NCBI GenBank assembly: GCA_024305405.1
Contig: JAKNDB010000087.1
Span: forward strand, 6,574,501 to 6,638,500
DNA length: 64,000 nt
From: Dirofilaria immitis
Lineage: Eukaryota; Nematoda; Chromadorea; Rhabditida; Onchocercidae
Reading direction: 5' to 3'
The notes under the pieces are model-generated. The model was not told the origin of the DNA and made no database searches. It worked only from the letters and a program-made list of their open reading frames with translations. Position numbers and translations under genes: made by a program. Below are positions 60,701 through 64,000 of the stretch, piece by piece. The first letter of the stretch is position 1, and every line of letters starts with the position of its first letter.

Positions 60701-63700
60701 TTTTCATATCATTTGGTAATTGCGATAAGTTCGATTCTGATGGATTGAACAATTTTGAGAAAGTAAAAAGGTACACCACAATGTGTAACTGCTGCACATT
60801 TTATTCAGCTGAACTTCATATTTCTGGAATTTTTTGCTTCGACATTTGATATAATTTCTGTTAGGATTAGAGAAGCAAAAAATGTTAGAGCTATTATTTC
60901 TAACTTTAGAAAACTTCATTATTTCTCTATTTTCACAATATTTTTGAATTCTTTAAAAAAGAATTCAAAAATATTATCAATAAAAGACACTATTTAAAAA
61001 ATGGATTATAAGAGTATCATTTTAAATAAAAAATAATAATATTTTGACAATTTAATTAGACTAGTAACGAAAGACTTTTTTCAATAGTTACTCAAAGCAT
61101 GCAAAAGAAGAAACGAATTTTGTGAAAAATTTAGCTCTACTGCATCAATTTCAAAAATAGTAACGCATGAAATGCTTCCAAATATGAATGAAATAAAGCA
61201 CTGTCTGCTTCTCGGATTGAAAATAAAAGTAAAATTGAAATGCATCTCATCGTCGATTGTGTTAGAAGGAATGATGGAAAGATAGCCACAGCAAAATTGG
61301 CCTTAGCGAAACGAAGCAATGAAATATTTAAATCTTGGCCAAGAAAGAACCCATCGACTAATAAAAACAACAACTTTTTTAAGTTAATTTGTTCTGATAT
61401 ATTATGTTTCACCATTTTATGTTTAGAAATGAATGATTGAAATAGAATCCTACTGTTTCAATTAACAAAACATGACATTCAGTACTTGCTTTATCTTGCT
61501 GAATATGAAACATAAATGCTTTATTAATATTTCATTCTCTGAAATCCAATTAAATTTAAAATTAATTTCCTTCTCCCACAAATCATATTCACTTTTTCAG
61601 TTCAGGTAATCAGGTTTTCTGTTTTGATTACTTGAATTGATCATTCATTGTTTAAATTGATTTTAATGGGTGTTCAGAGGGATATTAATTCAAGGAAGAA
61701 CCTTGTTATAAAAGCATCACTATCATTAATATGGCAACTCAATATCTATTCGCTGCTCTTTTATTATATTGAATCTAAAATTAATTTTGACTTGTTACAA
61801 ATGGACAAATGGTGAGTCATTCCAATAATTTATGCCTAACCTGGAATAATTTTCGTTATTTTCTACGAGTATACGACTTCTCATATTACTAATCTTCCTC
61901 CATCTAACTGAATTATCAGTAATGAAATGAAGTTTCGAAATTGAATACATAAAAGATCATTGTTTTATGAAATTTTTATTTAAGTTTTCAAAATTTGAAA
62001 TCAGATGTTTTCCCCATCTACTTCAGTAGCTTTAAATGCTTATTTAATTTTTGCATTATCAGCTTATTTACTTTTTCATCATCACTATTATATATAGTTA
62101 TATCTACATATTATTTATTGATGGTTCTTTTAGAAAAGCGTAATCCCTGCGAAGATTTGCGGTGCGGACCTGGTGAGCAATGTGTGATATCAGAAAATGG
62201 AAATGACTATATATCAGCGCATTGTATCTGTCAAGAACAGTGTGACAATTTTGGTGATAGTGTTGAATCGTCACCCGTTTGTTCTAATGACGGGATCGAT
62301 TATCCATCTTTATGCCATCTTCAAGCACATGCTTGCAAAACGAAACGTAATGAAAGTGTGAAATATTATGGTAAATGTGGTAAGCAGATATTTTTTTAAT
62401 CATTTTAAAATTCCATTTTTTATATATTAAAATTCTGTCAATTCATCTGATCATAAAAACAAGCAAAAGCAAAGAAAACTTCCAAGAATTTCTAATGGTT
62501 TCATAATTTGGTGTCGAAATTCTAGACGGCTTCATTTTAGATATTTAAATAAAAATATTTTTTCAAATAATGTCTAGAATCATTCATGGAAAACGAGTTG
62601 TGACGTACAATCAAAATTTATCTAACATCTTCTTGAATAAAAGTACCATACCGCATAATTCTGATTGGAAACTTTTCGTAGCATTCATTTAATATACGAA
62701 ATATGTCAATTTAAAAATATTTAAAAAAATTAATATCAGAAAAATTTTGAAATTTTTACTAATTTCAAGTTACTTTTTTAAAATGGGGAATTTCAGATCC
62801 TTGCAAAGATTTCGTCTGTTCCGCAGGTACAATATGCAAGGTAACATCTGATCGACGTGCCGAATGTCGTTGTTCGCAGCAGTGTTCAATGTATTCTGAT
62901 CCTGTTTGCGCCACTGATGGAAATACGTAAGTCAGCTATTTTTCTATCCTTCATAGATATTTGAATGATGTGGAAGCAAGATGGAAAGTGAAGAAGAATC
63001 GTAATATATTTAGAAAGCTGTCATTATGTAAAGTTATATTTCTTAGCCGAGAAAAACTTTAATATAGTTCAGGGATTAGACTTTAATTTATAATTTCTAT
63101 TATTATAGTATATTTTTATAGATGGGTAAATTTTATGGTTCACAGTATATTATTTTAAAATTTTTATTTCCAAGAATACTTTTTATTTCCAAGAATACTT
63201 TTTATTTCTTTTGTTGAGGTATGAAAATGAATGTTTAATGTCTGTGTCATCGTGTCGTCATGATAGCGAAGTCATGATTTATCACAAAGGCCGCTGCAAA
63301 GGTTTGTTTTTCTGCATCTTTCCTCATCTTTGAGAAACATTTCTAAATTTTTATTTTCGAAGATTTTGCTTGCTCTCATGCTTATAACTCTTGAAAATCA
63401 ATTGCTTTTAGTGATATTGATTGAGTATAGTATTGTAATTGTGTGAGAACTTTGTATTTCCTGACTGGTAAATTATCAGTATAAATTTACCGTAAGATTT
63501 TAATGTATTTTATAATGTATAAACACGTATATTCTGTATTTGAGAAATAACATATTAGTTCAATTGATGTCAAAATTCATATTCGATTTCTCTATTATTT
63601 ATGGAATTTATTATTATTGTTTTTTGTAAAGATTTTATGACACAAGCAAAATGGCTGTTGTTACCAAAGTACTGATTCATATCCTTTTACATTACATCTA

Positions 63701-64000
63701 TCGATCTTCTGTCAAATACCGCAAAATTCAAACCAATGAAATTATTCCAATTTGATTATATTTCAATTAGTAGTTCTATTATTTTTGCAGAAAATAATCC
63801 ATGTAAATTGGTCCATTGCTCAGATGTAGAGACATGTCATATTCAGGAAAATGGCACGGCCATATGCAAGTGTATTCAATATTGTCCACCTGTTACGAAG
63901 CCTATCTGCTCCATCGTTAGTCTTCCTTTTCATTGCATTATTTTTTATTGATACTCGTTAATTTTCAAGTAAATTATACATTTATTAAAAATATCACTTC
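54708..64000 (+). CDS. agr-1: Agrin, N-terminal part (NtA and follistatin/Kazal modules), runs off the window
   Basis: Exons in phase: 54708-54890, 56638-56730, 57464-57599, 59585-59620, 59876-59927, 60162-60322, 62134-62379, 62797-62926, 63219-63301 and 63791-63915, continuing past the end. Residues 1-20 form a signal peptide (QLLLLSLIVGTLSS). Residues up to about 137 match the N-terminal agrin (NtA) fold: SATVLHVTADPR, VRVKRIFKG and the late ICHSILHERDTKIILLNEL. After a basic linker come cysteine-rich follistatin-like modules, each with a C-x(4,5)-C-x(5)-C start (CEKVRCPYGAKC, CEDLRCGPGEQC, CKDFVCSAGTIC, CKLVHCSDVETC) and a Kazal half (VCGTDNVSYLSECHLAVRSC, VCSNDGIDYPSLCHLQAHAC, VCATDGNTYENEC). 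Agrin is a secreted basement-membrane proteoglycan that organises synapses and cell adhesion; NtA binds laminin in vertebrates. EGF-like, SEA and LG domains should follow outside the window. Confidence 0.88.
60937..60975. repeat. Perfect 18-bp hairpin in an agrin intron
   Basis: Bases 60,937-60,954 are the exact reverse complement of 60,958-60,975, with a 3-base loop. The stem is AT-rich with a central GAATTC. It is short for a microRNA and may be a miniature inverted-repeat remnant. Confidence 0.85.
63161..63208. repeat. 20-base tandem repeat
   Basis: The unit TTTTATTTCCAAGAATACTT occurs about 2.4 times in succession, just upstream of the agrin exon at 63,219. Confidence 0.85.

Overview
The window looks like nuclear DNA of a parasitic nematode, most likely a filarial worm of the Brugia/Onchocerca/Loa type. 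It is very AT-rich, its genes are split into short exons by introns of about 50 to 4,000 bases with the nematode acceptor TTTCAG, and several start codons lie just downstream of acceptor-like sites of the kind used for spliced-leader trans-splicing. The species is inferred from this style and from the protein content. Almost every real gene is multi-exon, so long ORFs are a poor guide; genes were rebuilt by joining exons whose reading phases agree.

Layout. 1-7.7 kb: no convincing gene; TA microsatellites, a GC-richer block, a tandem duplication and a striking double hairpin. 7.7-12.9 kb: two plus-strand genes for small single-pass membrane proteins with charged tails, neither recognised. 14.2-14.6 kb (minus): a two-exon gene with a signal peptide and dibasic sites, a candidate secreted peptide precursor. 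16.7-17.1 kb (minus): the 3' exons of an unrecognised acidic protein. 17.1-23.7 kb: mostly empty, with one possible signal-peptide exon at 20.26 kb. 23.7-31.2 kb (plus): an eight-exon ETS transcription factor of the ERG/FLI1 class (C. elegans AST-1 type). 34.4-36.1 kb (plus): a three-exon TMEM53/DUF829 gene. 40.1-51.2 kb (plus): a seven-exon JUN-type bZIP gene with a damaged antisense coding segment inside intron 1. 54.7 kb to the window end (plus): the 5' part of an agrin gene, with the N-terminal agrin domain followed by follistatin/Kazal modules.

The four recognised genes are not known to form one pathway. ETS and JUN are transcription factors, TMEM53 is a nuclear-envelope protein in vertebrates and agrin is a basement-membrane proteoglycan. 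A cluster of AP-1 and CRE-type sites directly upstream of the JUN first exon suggests autoregulation.

A recurrent oddity is loss of frame by one base at short homopolymers inside otherwise intact exons: once in TMEM53 and twice in JUN. In each case the exon phases only agree if the run is one base longer or shorter. This points to consensus errors in the assembly rather than three dying genes, though only reads or relatives can settle it.
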